A stretch of 33,041 bases of DNA from Verrucomicrobiia bacterium (GCA_020439945.1 JAGRPB010000052.1:1-33041); one strand, 5' to 3'. Shown: positions 15,835 to 24,926, numbered from the stretch's first letter. The notes: generated by a model not told the origin, from the sequence alone. Numbers and translations: made by a program.

Positions 15835-17940
15835 TCAAGCGTTGGCAGTTGAAGCAGCAGATTGCAAATCTGCCCCACATTCCATCATTCCTTTCGCGAT
15901 CTCCCGAGCCCGTTGGACTAGCGCGGTGTCGGTGAGGAACTCCGCAAACGCCAAGTCAGGCAGACCGCTCTGCGCGGTTCCAAGAACCTCGCCAGGACCG
16001 CGAAGTTTCAGGTCGGCCTCGGCGATGCGGAAGCCGTCCCGTGTTTCCTCCAGCACCCCGAGCCGCTCGCGGGCGTCCGCGTTTTCCGGATCGATCATGA
16101 GGATGCAATAGCTCTTGTGTTCGCCCCGTCCGATCCGGCCGCGTAACTGGTGCAGCTGGGCGAGGCCGAATCTCTCGGCGTTGAAGATCAGCATCAGGTT
16201 CGCATTCGGCACATCGACGCCGACCTCGATGACGGTAGTGGAGACGAGAACGTGAATCTTTCCGGCCCGGAAATCGGTCATGACGGCGTCCTTTTCCTCC
16301 GGTGTCATGCGACCGTGAAGCAACCCGCAGCGCCAACCTTCGAAGCGTTTTTCCCAGGCTTCGAATTCCACCGTCGCCGCGGCCGATTTGATCTTTTCGG
16401 ATTCCTCAATCAGGGGATAGACGAGGTAGGCCTGCCGCCCGTCGCGGAGTTGATCGCGCACGAAATCGGTGGCCGCCTCGATTTTGGAAGTGTCGCGAAT
16501 GCCGGTGATGATCTTGCCGCGTCCGCTGGGCAGTTCATCGATGAACGACACGTCCAGATCGCCGTAAATGGAAAGCGTCAGCGTGCGCGGAATCGGGGTG
16601 GCCGTCATGATCAGCACGTCCGGTCGCGATCCCTGGGCGGCGAGGGCCTCGCGCTGGGCGACGCCGAATTTGTGTTGCTCGTCGATCACGACCACACCGA
16701 GTGGGTTCTCGAAACTACCGCCGTCACCGTGAATGAGCGCGTGGGTGCCGACCGTGATCGCGCCGAGTTTGGACGCCCCAGGCTCGGGTTGCGCAAATAG
16801 CGGCAAATCGTCACCGCTTTCCTGTCGCGACCCTGTTCTTAGTTTCACCGTCACGCCGAGAGGCTCCAACCTTTCGCGCAAGTTGCGCCAGTGTTGTTCG
16901 GCGAGGATCTGCGTCGGTGCCATCAGGGCGGCATCATAGCCCCCCTCGATCCCAAGCAACATCGCAGCAGTCGCGACGAGCGTTTTTCCCGATCCGACAT
17001 CGCCCTGCAACAGCCGATGCATGGGACGCGCGGCTTCGAGGTCGGCACGGATTTCCCTGATCGATCGAGTCTGCGCGCCGGTGGGAGAAAACGGCAGCGC
17101 TTTCAGAAAGCGATTCAGCAGGTCCCCGTCTCCCGCATGAGGCGTGCCGCCGCCGGATTCCCAGGTCTCGCGACGACGCAGCAGGGCGAGCTGAAGCAGC
17201 GAAAATTCCTCCAGCGCCAGGTAGCGGCGCGCCGAATCGAGATCCTCAAACTGACTCGGAAAATGCATCGCCCGGATCGCTTTTGCCCGAAACCATGACC
17301 GATCCTCGAACGCGCCCTCCGGCAACAGATCGGGCAGATCTTCGTCCGTGATCGCTTCGAGCGTGCGATGTATCAGCGCTCGCAACGGTTTTTGAGCCAG
17401 CCCGGCGGTTAGACCGTAGACGGGCGTGATCCGGTCCATGTGAATCTCGGCCGCCTCGGTGTCGCCATCTTCGTCGACCACTTCAAAATCGGGATGATCG
17501 ATTACGAGCCTGCGGCCTTTTTCTTTGGGCTGACCGTAGAGCACCAGTGTCTGACCCGTAGCGATCAGCTTGCTGATGTAGGGCATGTTGAACCAGCGCA
17601 GCACGATGCGCCCGCTCATCACGTCGCCCGCCGGGTCCTCGACCGTGGCTTCGAAAAAGCTGCGTCGTCCCGGCATGTAGCGCTTTTGCGAATCGGTTAC
17701 CTCGCCGCGCAGACAAAGCGGCCGGTCGGTGGCCTGATTCGGGAAACGATCGAACCGCGTGCGGTCCTCATAGCGACGCGGGTAGTGGCGCAGCAAATCC
17801 TCAACCGTCCGCAATCCGAGAGCCTCCAGCCCTTCCCGCAGCTTCTTGTCACTCGCCTTTTTCCCGCTGCCGAAAAAGGGCAACGCCTCAATCAGGGTGT
17901 CGAGAGAAATCAGGGAAGGCTGGTGAGTGGGGGCCGCCAC
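15835..17940 (-). CDS. recG: ATP-dependent DNA helicase RecG
   Basis: 701-residue RecG, which regresses stalled forks and processes branched intermediates. The N-terminal wedge domain includes LRHYPRRYEDRTRF and the OB-fold RGEVTDSQKRYMPGRRSFFEATVED. Helicase motifs follow: GDVGSGKT (I), APTQILAEQH (Ia), DEQHKFGVAQR (II), MTATPIPRTL (III), STTVIEVGVDVPNA (V) and QLRGRIGRG (VI). The C-terminal LKLRGPGEVLGTAQSGLPDL is the RecG-specific hook. The start is uncertain: GTG at 17940 gives the usual length, whereas the open frame to 18117 would run through a family B repeat. The last 15 residues (ECGADLQSAASTANA) are encoded by element A copy 2 and the spacer beside it, not by normal recG sequence. 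Confidence 0.95.
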   Translation of the reverse strand: MAAPTHQPSLISLDTLIEALPFFGSGKKASDKKLREGLEALGLRTVEDLLRHYPRRYEDRTRFDRFPNQATDRPLCLRGEVTDSQKRYMPGRRSFFEATVEDPAGDVMSGRIVLRWFNMPYISKLIATGQTLVLYGQPKEKGRRLVIDHPDFEVVDEDGDTEAAEIHMDRITPVYGLTAGLAQKPLRALIHRTLEAITDEDLPDLLPEGAFEDRSWFRAKAIRAMHFPSQFEDLDSARRYLALEEFSLLQLALLRRRETWESGGGTPHAGDGDLLNRFLKALPFSPTGAQTRSIREIRADLEAARPMHRLLQGDVGSGKTLVATAAMLLGIEGGYDAALMAPTQILAEQHWRNLRERLEPLGVTVKLRTGSRQESGDDLPLFAQPEPGASKLGAITVGTHALIHGDGGSFENPLGVVVIDEQHKFGVAQREALAAQGSRPDVLIMTATPIPRTLTLSIYGDLDVSFIDELPSGRGKIITGIRDTSKIEAATDFVRDQLRDGRQAYLVYPLIEESEKIKSAAATVEFEAWEKRFEGWRCGLLHGRMTPEEKDAVMTDFRAGKIHVLVSTTVIEVGVDVPNANLMLIFNAERFGLAQLHQLRGRIGRGEHKSYCILMIDPENADARERLGVLEETRDGFRIAEADLKLRGPGEVLGTAQSGLPDLAFAEFLTDTALVQRAREIAKGMMECGADLQSAASTANA
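15856..15881 (-). repeat. REP-like element, family A copy 2 (inside the recG 3' end)
   Basis: Minus-strand copy: GTGG then GGCAGATT-TGC-AATCTGCT (the closing pair is G-T). It is fully inside the recG reading frame and encodes CGADLQSA. It pairs with copy 1 as a perfect 25-bp inverted repeat; the recG stop (15837-15835) lies in the spacer between the arms. Confidence 0.8.
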
Positions 17941-17948
17941 GATCCCAA

Positions 17949-17973
17949 TGTGACACCGGCATCCCTGCCGGTG
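17949..17973 (+). repeat. REP-like element, family B copy 1
   Basis: GTGA followed by the hairpin CACCGGCA-TCCC-TGCCGGTG (17954-17973). TGTGACACC...GGTGC is identical to 26820-26845. A second small hairpin CCAAT-GAA-ATTGG (17974-17986) follows. It sits 8 bp upstream of the recG GTG, in the divergent region to the DoxX-like gene. Confidence 0.75.
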
Positions 17974-18089
17974 CCAATGAAATTGGAAAGCCGGCGACCA
18001 CCCTTTTGCTTCCGGGCAGAAACGCCGGCCTCGTTTTCCGTCTGGAATCAGGAAAGTTTTTTGGGAAGATCGACGACGAATCCTTCGCC

Positions 18090-18500
18090 ATGAAAAAACC
18101 CGTTCTCTCCAAACCACTCTCCATTTTGAGCTGGATTCTCCGCATTCTCATCGCGGTCATTCTCGTGCAGACCCTGTATTTCAAGTTCACCGGCGCGGAA
18201 GAGTCGGTCTATATCTTCAAAACGCTCGGACAGGAGCCCGTGGGCCGTATTGGTTCGGGTGTCGTGGAACTGATCGCCTCCATCCTGATTTTCGTGCCGG
18301 GGCTCGTGTCGATCGGTGCGGCGTTGTCACTGGGGGTGATCTCGGGCGCGATCTTCTTTCACCTCACCAAGCTCGGCATCGAAGTTCAGGGCGATGGCGG
18401 TCTGCTGTTCGGATTGGCGGTCGTGGTCTGGGTCGCCAGCGCGATTGTGCTCTGGCTCTACCGCACCCAGTTGCCCGTGGTGGGGCGAATCTTCAAATGA
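18090..18500 (+). CDS. DoxX-like membrane protein
   Basis: 136-residue inner-membrane protein with four predicted helices. The first, LSILSWILRILIAVILVQTLYFKFTGAEES, and the second, GSGVVELIASILIFVPGLVSIGAALSLGVI, have the layout of the DoxX family, including the Lys-Phe-Thr-Gly just after helix 1 and the Glu in helix 2. Family members are proposed subunits or membrane anchors in thiosulfate or quinone redox chemistry, but most, including this one, have no known role. The ATG at 18090 is chosen because the longer frame from 18006 has a polar leader that reads into the recG upstream region. It converges with the small membrane gene at 18512, 11 bp between stops. Confidence 0.75.
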   Translation: MKKPVLSKPLSILSWILRILIAVILVQTLYFKFTGAEESVYIFKTLGQEPVGRIGSGVVELIASILIFVPGLVSIGAALSLGVISGAIFFHLTKLGIEVQGDGGLLFGLAVVVWVASAIVLWLYRTQLPVVGRIFK

Positions 18501-18511
18501 CGCCAATCTTG

Positions 18512-18790
18512 TCAGTGAAGCCCGAACGCGATGAGATGCACGACGACCAGCAATCCGACCATGGCGAGTTGAAGCATGCGCTGGCGTCTCTCATCAACGA
18601 GATCACTCATCGCTAGCGACAGGATGAAGGTAAGCATTCCGGTGGCAACACCGGCGGCAATCGCGAAGTTTGGGGCGCTACCGAATCCGATACCATAGAG
18701 ACAGGCTCGGAAAGCCAGTCCACCTCCCAAGATGGCAATGACGAGGTGAAAGAGAAGATCGGCGAGTGCGCTGTCCCACGTGAGTTTCAT
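18512..18790 (-). CDS. Small three-helix membrane protein, unknown
   Basis: 92-residue protein with an ATG start. It has three hydrophobic segments, at about residues 10-33, 39-60 and 72-91, separated by short loops; the only strongly charged stretch is SDLVDERRQRM before the last helix. I do not recognise a family. The regular helix pattern and the tight convergence with the DoxX-like gene support a real gene over a random frame. Codon composition is similar to its neighbours. Upstream, 18791-18940 is AT-rich from about 18886 and probably carries promoters for this gene and for the plus-strand gene at 18941; I cannot assign hexamers. Confidence 0.55.
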   Translation of the reverse strand: MKLTWDSALADLLFHLVIAILGGGLAFRACLYGIGFGSAPNFAIAAGVATGMLTFILSLAMSDLVDERRQRMLQLAMVGLLVVVHLIAFGLH

Positions 18791-18940
18791 CGGTGGAATG
18801 CACCGTCGCAGACAATAGGTAGCCGGTCGGTTACAAACGAACCGTCAGATTATCCGACGACAATTCGGCAAACCAGTCGACGGGCAAATCTTGCAAAAAT
18901 TATAAAAAACACGAATTTTAGACAATTCGTCCTTTGCTGA

Positions 18941-20290
18941 TTGATTCACTCCTTCTTTTCCAAATCCTTACCAGGCTCGGTCCCGCGCTGGGCCTGGGCC
19001 CTGTTGGCCGTCCTGGCTCTTTGCGGTCTCGGCTCGACGGGGCGGGGTGTGTGGAACGCGCTGCAGGATGATCGCAGCGACGACTTTCAGTGGGAACCCG
19101 CCCATCGTCTGATATCAGGAGAGAATCCCTACCGCGAATACCTCACGAACCCGGATCGCGAACGGGTCGTCTCTGCCGAGGAAAACAACGCGCTGCCGGA
19201 TTATCCGATCACCTCCTACTTCTTTCTCTCGCCCTATGCGGTGATGAACTGGCCGGGGGCGAAGTTGGCCTGGGCGATCACGAATCTCCTTTGTCTCGGA
19301 GGCATTATTGCCGCGCTGTGGCGACTCGCCGCTCCTCGAAATCCGGAACTGTTCTACTGGACGCTGCTCGCCGGGGCACTCCTGTCGTTTTCCACGCCGG
19401 CGCGGGACCAGATCGCGGCGGGTCAGCACACCTTGTTTTCTCTCTGCGCGTTTCTGTGGGCGTGGATTCTCGGACGCGATGAATCAAACTCCGTGGCCGG
19501 ACGTTGGCTGGCTCCGGTCTTGCTGGCCGCGTCGTGGTTGAAATTCACCGTCACCGCGCCTCTGACGATTGCGTTTCTCATTCATCGTCGTTGGCGGGAA
19601 CCGGTGCTGGCATTTGGCTGCCACTTCGTTCTCCTCGCGGCGGCGAGTCTCTGGACGCGCAGCAGCCCGGTCACGTTGGTCCACGATTACGTCGAAGCCA
19701 CACGAGCCATCCTGTTCACCGAGGGAATTCACTCCGACGTCTGGGACGCCATGGCGGTGGCCGAAGCTCTCCGGCCCGGAGCCGGCTGGCTGCGGGCGCT
19801 TCTCAGCCTGATCGTGATGGGCGCGGCTGGTTGGGTGGCGCATCGTCGCTACCGTGCCGGGCGAACCGATGATCTGGAAACCTTCGCGGTGTTGGCCGTT
19901 GCCGCCTGCACCGCCGGATTTCATCTGCGTTACGATTTCGTGGTCCTGAGCCTCACGCTAGTCTGGCTGTTCACTCGTTCGGTGGAGCCTGCGGTTCGAG
20001 GCGCGATGCTGACCGCGATCGTCGCCAACTGGTGGGGCGCGCGCTTTTTCGAGCGGACCTTCTACCACGAAATCGATCCGATTCACGGTTGGTGGGAGAT
20101 GCCCGGGATGATTGGCATGGCCGCGATCGCGAGCGGCACTTGGCTGGTATTCGCCTGGTTCCTGGCGCGACTGGCGGTGACAGCCGACGCGAAACCCTCC
20201 CGGGTGTTGCATCACGGCGTGCCTCTGCCGCATCACGGAAAGTGGGCGGTGCCCGCCTCGTCGCCCAATCCGGTTGGGTCGCGGAACTGA
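18941..20290 (+). CDS. GT87/DUF2029-like polytopic membrane glycosyltransferase
   Basis: 449-residue integral membrane protein with about ten helices. The first periplasmic loop holds DDFQWEPAHRLISGENPYREYL, close to the 'D-F-xxY-xAAxAxxxGxxPY' signature of GT-C family GT87 (DUF2029) mannosyl/arabinosyl-type transferases that use polyprenyl-phosphate sugars. Further support is SYFFLSPYAVMNWPGAKLAWAI (the 'YPPxxAxLxxP' loop analogue) and AGQHTLFSLCAFLWAW (compare xGQxNxLxL). The acceptor Asp-Asp at the first loop is present (DDRSDDF). The start is a TTG at 18941; no ATG or GTG fits before helix 1. The 50-residue tail is polar and Pro/His-rich. It is followed at 54 bp by a secreted protein gene on the same strand. 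Activity is inferred. Confidence 0.7.
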   Translation: MIHSFFSKSLPGSVPRWAWALLAVLALCGLGSTGRGVWNALQDDRSDDFQWEPAHRLISGENPYREYLTNPDRERVVSAEENNALPDYPITSYFFLSPYAVMNWPGAKLAWAITNLLCLGGIIAALWRLAAPRNPELFYWTLLAGALLSFSTPARDQIAAGQHTLFSLCAFLWAWILGRDESNSVAGRWLAPVLLAASWLKFTVTAPLTIAFLIHRRWREPVLAFGCHFVLLAAASLWTRSSPVTLVHDYVEATRAILFTEGIHSDVWDAMAVAEALRPGAGWLRALLSLIVMGAAGWVAHRRYRAGRTDDLETFAVLAVAACTAGFHLRYDFVVLSLTLVWLFTRSVEPAVRGAMLTAIVANWWGARFFERTFYHEIDPIHGWWEMPGMIGMAAIASGTWLVFAWFLARLAVTADAKPSRVLHHGVPLPHHGKWAVPASSPNPVGSRN

Positions 20291-20344
20291 CGGGGTTGCA
20301 ATCGCGGACTCGACACCGCGGCGAATCTCGGAGATGGATCAGGG

Positions 20345-21058
20345 ATGAATTCCCCACGTTTTCTCCCGCTGTCGCTTTCGTTGCTGCCGATCCTGGCGCT
20401 CGCGATTCCTGCCTTTGTCAAAGCCGACGATGATCTGCCCGAAGGCGCCAAACTTCTGGTCGAGGATCCGCTCGATGAATCGACCTTCAAACCCTTCTGG
20501 GTAAAGGCGAAGGGAAAGTTTGCCATCGAAGACGGGATCTTCACGGCGCGCGAGATTCCAGAGGAAAAACACCACGCCGGCGCGGGCCGGATCCAGCCGA
20601 TCATGGACGGCATCCTCGACGTGGAGTTCCGATTCGTTGAAAGCGAACAACTGCAGTTTGGTTTCGATTACACCACCGACGAGAAAAAGGATCACCTGCT
20701 CCGGGCGGTCATCGATAAAGGAACCGTCTCGGCACGCGCCGGATCGGGCTGGGGACCGACGACGAAGATGAAGCCCTTTGGACCGAAGCCGGTGAAGGTG
20801 GAGGTGCCCGCGGGCGAATGGCATCAGGGACGCATCGAGTTTCGCGGACAGGAAGTCATCATTAGCGTGAACGGCGAGACTTATTTCGCGGCAGCGGCGG
20901 AGACGCCATTGGCGGGCGTGGAGAAAAACCGCATCGCCCTGACCGCGAGAGGTGTGGCGCAGTTTCGGAACCTGAAACTCTGGAGTCTGGAAGGTGTGTC
21001 CGACGCGGATTGGGGGAAACGTTTCCGGAAGGCTCAGAGAGCGGCTGGCGGATCGTGA
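20345..21058 (+). CDS. Secreted LamG/DUF1080-like protein
   Basis: 237-residue exported protein. The signal peptide (hydrophobic residues 8-24) is cut near VKADDD. The mature part is one beta-sandwich domain of the concanavalin/3-keto-disaccharide hydrolase (DUF1080) type: LLVEDPLDESTFKPFWVKAKGKFAIEDGIFTARE, then DVEFRFVESEQLQFGFDY and WHQGRIEFRGQEVIISVNGE. This last has the strand order and the 'W-xx-xIxxxGxxxxxxVNG' signature of that fold. Such domains bind or process carbohydrates and are heavily duplicated in Planctomycetota and Verrucomicrobiota. The ATG at 20345 has one of the few purine-rich upstream sites in this window (GGAG about 13 bp before). Substrate is unknown. Confidence 0.75.
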   Translation: MNSPRFLPLSLSLLPILALAIPAFVKADDDLPEGAKLLVEDPLDESTFKPFWVKAKGKFAIEDGIFTAREIPEEKHHAGAGRIQPIMDGILDVEFRFVESEQLQFGFDYTTDEKKDHLLRAVIDKGTVSARAGSGWGPTTKMKPFGPKPVKVEVPAGEWHQGRIEFRGQEVIISVNGETYFAAAAETPLAGVEKNRIALTARGVAQFRNLKLWSLEGVSDADWGKRFRKAQRAAGGS

Positions 21059-21198
21059 AGAAACCCGGGGACCAATTCGTCCCATCCATCGCATCAATGC
21101 AAAACTCGGCGGCGTAAGCAACTATCGGTTGATTCGTCCGAATCGCCGTTTCACTGTCCACACCCATTTCGGACCTCACTCATTTCTCTTCCGGCATC

Positions 21199-22131
21199 AT
21201 GGAAAACGTCATCATCATCGGCACCGGCTGCGCGGGTTGGACCGCGGCCATCTACACGGCGCGGGCGAACCTGAATCCCCTCGTCATCTCAGGCACCCTG
21301 CCCGGTGGTCAGCTCGGCACCACGACGGAAGTGGAGAATTTCCCTGGTTTTCCGGAAGGCGTCATGGGGCCCGACCTCATGAACCGCATGCAGCAGCAGG
21401 CGGAGAAATTCGGCGCCCGCATCGAATACACCCAGATCAACTCGGTGACCAAGAACGACGACGGCACCTTCACCCTGAAGTCCGACAGCGTCGAATTCCA
21501 GGCGAAGACCGTCATCATCGCTACTGGCGCCAGCCCGCGTCACCTTGGTCTGCCCAACGAAAAGGATCTGATCGGCAAAGGTCTGACCTCGTGCGCCACC
21601 TGCGACGGCGCCTTCTATCGCGACGTGCCGGTGGCCGTAATCGGCGGCGGCGACTCTGCGGCGGAGGAAGCGACTTTCCTGACCCGATTTGCCAGCAAGG
21701 TCTATCTCATTCACCGCCGCGACGAATTGCGCGCCTCGCGCATCATGGCCGATCGCGCTCTCGGCAACGAGAAAATCGTGCCGGTCTGGAACACCGTGGT
21801 CAGCGAATACCTCACCAACGAAAAAGGCGAGATGCGCGCGGTGAAAACCCAGAACCTTGAGACGGGCGAGGAAGGCGAACTCGAACTGGAGTGTGTCTTC
21901 GTGGCCATCGGTCACGTGCCCAACACCCAGTTCCTCGAAAGCACCGGGATCGATCTCGACGAAAACGGCTACATCGTCCAGCAAGGCAGTCTTGCGGGAA
22001 CGAATATCGAGGGCCTTTTCGCTGCGGGCGATGTCGCCGATCACGTTTATCGACAGGCCATCACCGCCGCAGGAAACGGCTGCCAGGCCGCGCTCGAAGC
22101 CGAACGCTATCTCGCGGAACACGAGAGCTGA
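21199..22131 (+). CDS. trxB: Thioredoxin reductase
   Basis: 310-residue FAD/NADPH-dependent thioredoxin reductase that reduces thioredoxin in the cytoplasm. The FAD-binding P-loop is [20 protein letters not shown]. The redox-active disulfide is Cys132-Ala-Thr-Cys135 in [12 protein letters not shown]. The NADPH-binding Rossmann segment is [15 protein letters not shown] with HRRDELRAS downstream. The C-terminal FAD motif is [34 protein letters not shown]. The first loop reads GTGCAG where most bacterial enzymes read GSGPAG; this Pro-to-Cys variant adds a third cysteine near FAD. Length and motif spacing are otherwise normal. No thioredoxin gene is adjacent. 21059-21198 and 22132-22329 show no genes. 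Confidence 0.95.
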   Translation: MENVIIIGTGCAGWTAAIYTARANLNPLVISGTLPGGQLGTTTEVENFPGFPEGVMGPDLMNRMQQQAEKFGARIEYTQINSVTKNDDGTFTLKSDSVEFQAKTVIIATGASPRHLGLPNEKDLIGKGLTSCATCDGAFYRDVPVAVIGGGDSAAEEATFLTRFASKVYLIHRRDELRASRIMADRALGNEKIVPVWNTVVSEYLTNEKGEMRAVKTQNLETGEEGELELECVFVAIGHVPNTQFLESTGIDLDENGYIVQQGSLAGTNIEGLFAAGDVADHVYRQAITAAGNGCQAALEAERYLAEHES

Positions 22132-22329
22132 AGGGCGCATCGGTCTCCAGGAAGCCGGCGTTGGTAGAGTGCTGCACGAGGAAGGGATTGGGCCGAGGGG
22201 CAACCAAAGCGGCCAGTTGGAGGGCTCTGCGTGCAGGACGGCGCCCGACTCTGATGCCGAACACCATTGATGGCAAATCGCCCCTCCGGCAGCATAGCCA
22301 AGCGGACATGAACGGCGTAACGTGCGCCG

Positions 22330-24900
22330 ATGCCGGACGCTTCCGCCGAGTTCTTCGATTGCCTGCACCCGACCACCGCGTCGTGGTTTCGTGAGCGATT
22401 TGAAAAACCGACCGAGGCTCAGGAACTCTGCGTGCCTCGCATCGTAAGCGGCGAATCGGTCCTGCTTTCGTCTCCCACCGGATCGGGAAAAACACTCGCG
22501 GGATTCCTCGGCATTCTCGATCAACTGCTGCGGGAACACGAAAGCGAGGGACAACTCCCGCGTCACGCCATTCGGGCGATCTACGTTTCACCGCTGCGGG
22601 CGCTGGCCTATGACATCGAGAAAAACCTTCGCGAGCCGCTCCGCGGTCTCGGGCTGGAGGACATCGTGCGCGTCGGTCTGCGCACTGGCGACACCTCGGC
22701 GGCAGAACGCCAGAAGCAGCGTCGCCAGCCGCCGCACATCCTCGTCACCACGCCGGAGAGTCTCGCCATCGTCCTACCGCAGAAAGGTTGGCGCGAAGCC
22801 TTGGCGGGTTGCCGATTTGTCATCATCGACGAGCTGCATGCCTTTGCCGAAAACAAGCGCGGCGCTCATCTGGCGGTCTCGCTGGAGCGGCTCGAGCACC
22901 TCATCGGGCCCGAACGTTCGCTCTGTCGCATCGGCCTTTCCGCGACCGTCGCGCCGCTCGACGAAGTCGGACGGTTCCTCATGGGCACTGGTCGCGACTG
23001 CCATCTCGCCGAGGCGCAGATGGCGCGCGAGTCCATCGTCGAAGTGATGACGCCTTTGCGCAAGGATCCTTATCCACCCGCCGGTTACACCGCCACGCGC
23101 ATGATTCGCGACATGGCGCAGGTCGTCGATCGCAACCAAGCCACCCTCATCTTTACCAACACCCGATCCGGGGCCGAGCGCATCGCTCACCGGCTCAAGC
23201 TGGCCCTGCCCGAGATCGCGGAAAAGATCGAGTGCCACCATTCCTCGCTCGATCGCGACGTCCGGCTCGAAGTGGAAGACCGACTCAAAGACGGCGATCT
23301 CCGCGCCGTGGTCTGCTCGACCAGTCTCGAACTCGGGCTCGACATCGGGCACATCGATACCGTCATCCTCGTGAGCACGCCAAAAGGTGTTTCGCGCACC
23401 CTTCAGCGCGTCGGCCGTTCCGGCCACTCCATTCACCAGCGCAGTCACGGCATTCTGGTGGCCACCAACATCAACGATCTCATCGAATGCGTCGTCTGCG
23501 CCGAGATGACCAAACAGGGTCAGCTCGACGAGGTAACCCTGTTTGAAAACGCAACCGACGTGATCGCCCAACACGTCGTCGGCATGGCAATGGACGACGG
23601 CGTCAGCGCGGATGAAGCCTTTGCGGTGATTACCTCGGCCTACCCGTTTCGGACCCTCGAACGCGCGGCATTCGACCGCATCGTCGAATACCTCGAAGGC
23701 GGCGGGAGATCGCTCGCCGGTCAATATCGCGAGACCTTCGGCAAGATCGAGGAAAAGGACGGCCTCTACGTGACTCCAAGCAAGAAGGTCGAGCGCGACT
23801 ACCTCATGAACGTCGGGACCATTCACGCCGACGGCATGGTGAACGTCATTCTCAACCGGCGACGCCTCGGCTCGGTCGAGGAGAATTTCGTGAAAGGTCT
23901 CAAGGTCGGCGATATCTTTGTGCTCGGAGGGAAAACCGTGAAGCTCGTCGAGGCCGGCGTCGCCGAAGTCATCGTCGAAAACGCCGCCGGTCGCCTGCCC
24001 ACGGTGCCGACTTGGAACGCTCACAAGATTCCGCTCGGTTCCGGGCTGGCCCGCGAAGTCGCCTCCCTCCGAACCGAGATCGAGCGCCGGTTGGTCGCGG
24101 AAAGACGCGAGACGGACGAAGTCGCCGACTGGCTGGTTGAGCGTTGGAGCATTTCCCAGGTGAACGCGACGGCCATCGTCGAACACTTCGAGAATCAGCG
24201 TCTCCTCAGCGAGATTCCCACCGCCAACCGCCTGCTGGTCGAGGCCTTTCGCAATGAACAGGAAGATCCGGATCGCGTTCACTACTTTTTCCACACCCTC
24301 ATTGGCCGCAGCGCCAACGACGCCCTGTCGCGCATCCTCAGCCACCGTGTCAAGGAAGCGGTGGGCGGCAACGCACTGGTCACCATCGACGACTACGGAT
24401 TTCTCCTCAGCCTGAAAAGCTTTCAGGAAATGGGTCTCGCCGAATGGCGCGAACTATTCCATCGCGAGAATGCCGAGGCCGATTTGCGCACCGCCCTGGA
24501 AGGTTCCCAGCTGGTGAAGTGGCAGTTCGGCGGCATCGCCCAGACTGGACTCATGGTGCCCCGCAACCTCCCCGGCGAAGCGCGGAAACTGAAACAGATT
24601 CGCTGGAGTTCCGACATCCTGTTTAAGGTGCTCAGCCAACACGAACCCGATCACCCGCTCCTCGAGCAAGCCATCCGCGAGGCGACTCACACCTTCCTCG
24701 ATCTCGACCGTGCCTGTGCCTTTCTCGACACCGTTCCCAAGTTGGAGTGGCGCTTCGTCGAAGTCCCCGCCGTCAGCCCCTTCGCCTTCGGCATCTACGC
24801 CAGCAAGATCCGCGAAGCCATGATGATGGAGTCCCCCGAAGAAGCCATCGAGCGCTTGTATCGGGCCATGCGCGAGAAGCTCGGCAAGCCGGTGGAGTGA
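22330..24900 (+). CDS. lhr: Lhr-core superfamily 2 helicase
   Basis: 856-residue DEAD/DEAH-box ATPase of the Lhr group, of the size of Lhr-Core (about 850-900) rather than full-length Lhr (about 1500). Motifs: QELCVP (Q-motif region), SPTGSGKT (I), VSPLRALAYD (Ia), TTPESLAIVL (Ib), IIDELHAF (II, DELH where DEVH is commonest), LSATVAPLDEV (III), FTNTRSGAERIA (IV), STSLELGLDIGHID (V) and QRVGRSGHSIHQ (VI). Then come a winged-helix and a beta-barrel 'Lhr-core' domain (LPTWNAHKIPLGSGLAREV). It translocates 3'-5' on ssDNA and unwinds RNA:DNA and branched substrates in repair. Neither a DNA ligase nor an MPE-type phosphoesterase is adjacent, so this is not the classical ligase-associated DEXH cluster. 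Its last codons and stop are shared with the downstream SGNH gene. Confidence 0.93.
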   Translation: MPDASAEFFDCLHPTTASWFRERFEKPTEAQELCVPRIVSGESVLLSSPTGSGKTLAGFLGILDQLLREHESEGQLPRHAIRAIYVSPLRALAYDIEKNLREPLRGLGLEDIVRVGLRTGDTSAAERQKQRRQPPHILVTTPESLAIVLPQKGWREALAGCRFVIIDELHAFAENKRGAHLAVSLERLEHLIGPERSLCRIGLSATVAPLDEVGRFLMGTGRDCHLAEAQMARESIVEVMTPLRKDPYPPAGYTATRMIRDMAQVVDRNQATLIFTNTRSGAERIAHRLKLALPEIAEKIECHHSSLDRDVRLEVEDRLKDGDLRAVVCSTSLELGLDIGHIDTVILVSTPKGVSRTLQRVGRSGHSIHQRSHGILVATNINDLIECVVCAEMTKQGQLDEVTLFENATDVIAQHVVGMAMDDGVSADEAFAVITSAYPFRTLERAAFDRIVEYLEGGGRSLAGQYRETFGKIEEKDGLYVTPSKKVERDYLMNVGTIHADGMVNVILNRRRLGSVEENFVKGLKVGDIFVLGGKTVKLVEAGVAEVIVENAAGRLPTVPTWNAHKIPLGSGLAREVASLRTEIERRLVAERRETDEVADWLVERWSISQVNATAIVEHFENQRLLSEIPTANRLLVEAFRNEQEDPDRVHYFFHTLIGRSANDALSRILSHRVKEAVGGNALVTIDDYGFLLSLKSFQEMGLAEWRELFHRENAEADLRTALEGSQLVKWQFGGIAQTGLMVPRNLPGEARKLKQIRWSSDILFKVLSQHEPDHPLLEQAIREATHTFLDLDRACAFLDTVPKLEWRFVEVPAVSPFAFGIYASKIREAMMMESPEEAIERLYRAMREKLGKPVE

Positions 24901-24926
24901 AATGTGGGGCAGAATTGCATTCTGCC
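24901..24926 (+). repeat. REP-like element, family A copy 3
   Basis: Starts on the base after the lhr stop codon, sense orientation: GTGG (24904-24907), hairpin GGCAGAAT-TGC-ATTCTGCC (24908-24926). The stem differs from copies 1 and 2 at two paired positions with the pairing kept. It has no inverted partner nearby. Confidence 0.8.

Noticed and set aside
17941..18117. RecG N-terminal extension of 59 codons
   Set aside because: Reads through element B1 and gives a basic leader not seen in RecG; GTG at 17940 gives normal length.
18891..18919. Promoter for the GT87-like gene (TTGCAA with AT-rich stretch)
   Set aside because: No acceptable -10 hexamer at 16-18 nt; the region is AT-rich but a promoter cannot be assigned.
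22774..24345. 523-codon minus-strand frame opposite lhr
   Set aside because: Shadow of lhr; no recognisable fold or signal.
22330..24900. Ligase-associated DEXH-box DNA repair cluster
   Set aside because: Neither an ATP-dependent ligase nor an MPE-type phosphoesterase or exonuclease neighbours the helicase; the phosphoesterase at 936 is about 20 kb away and of CpdA type.
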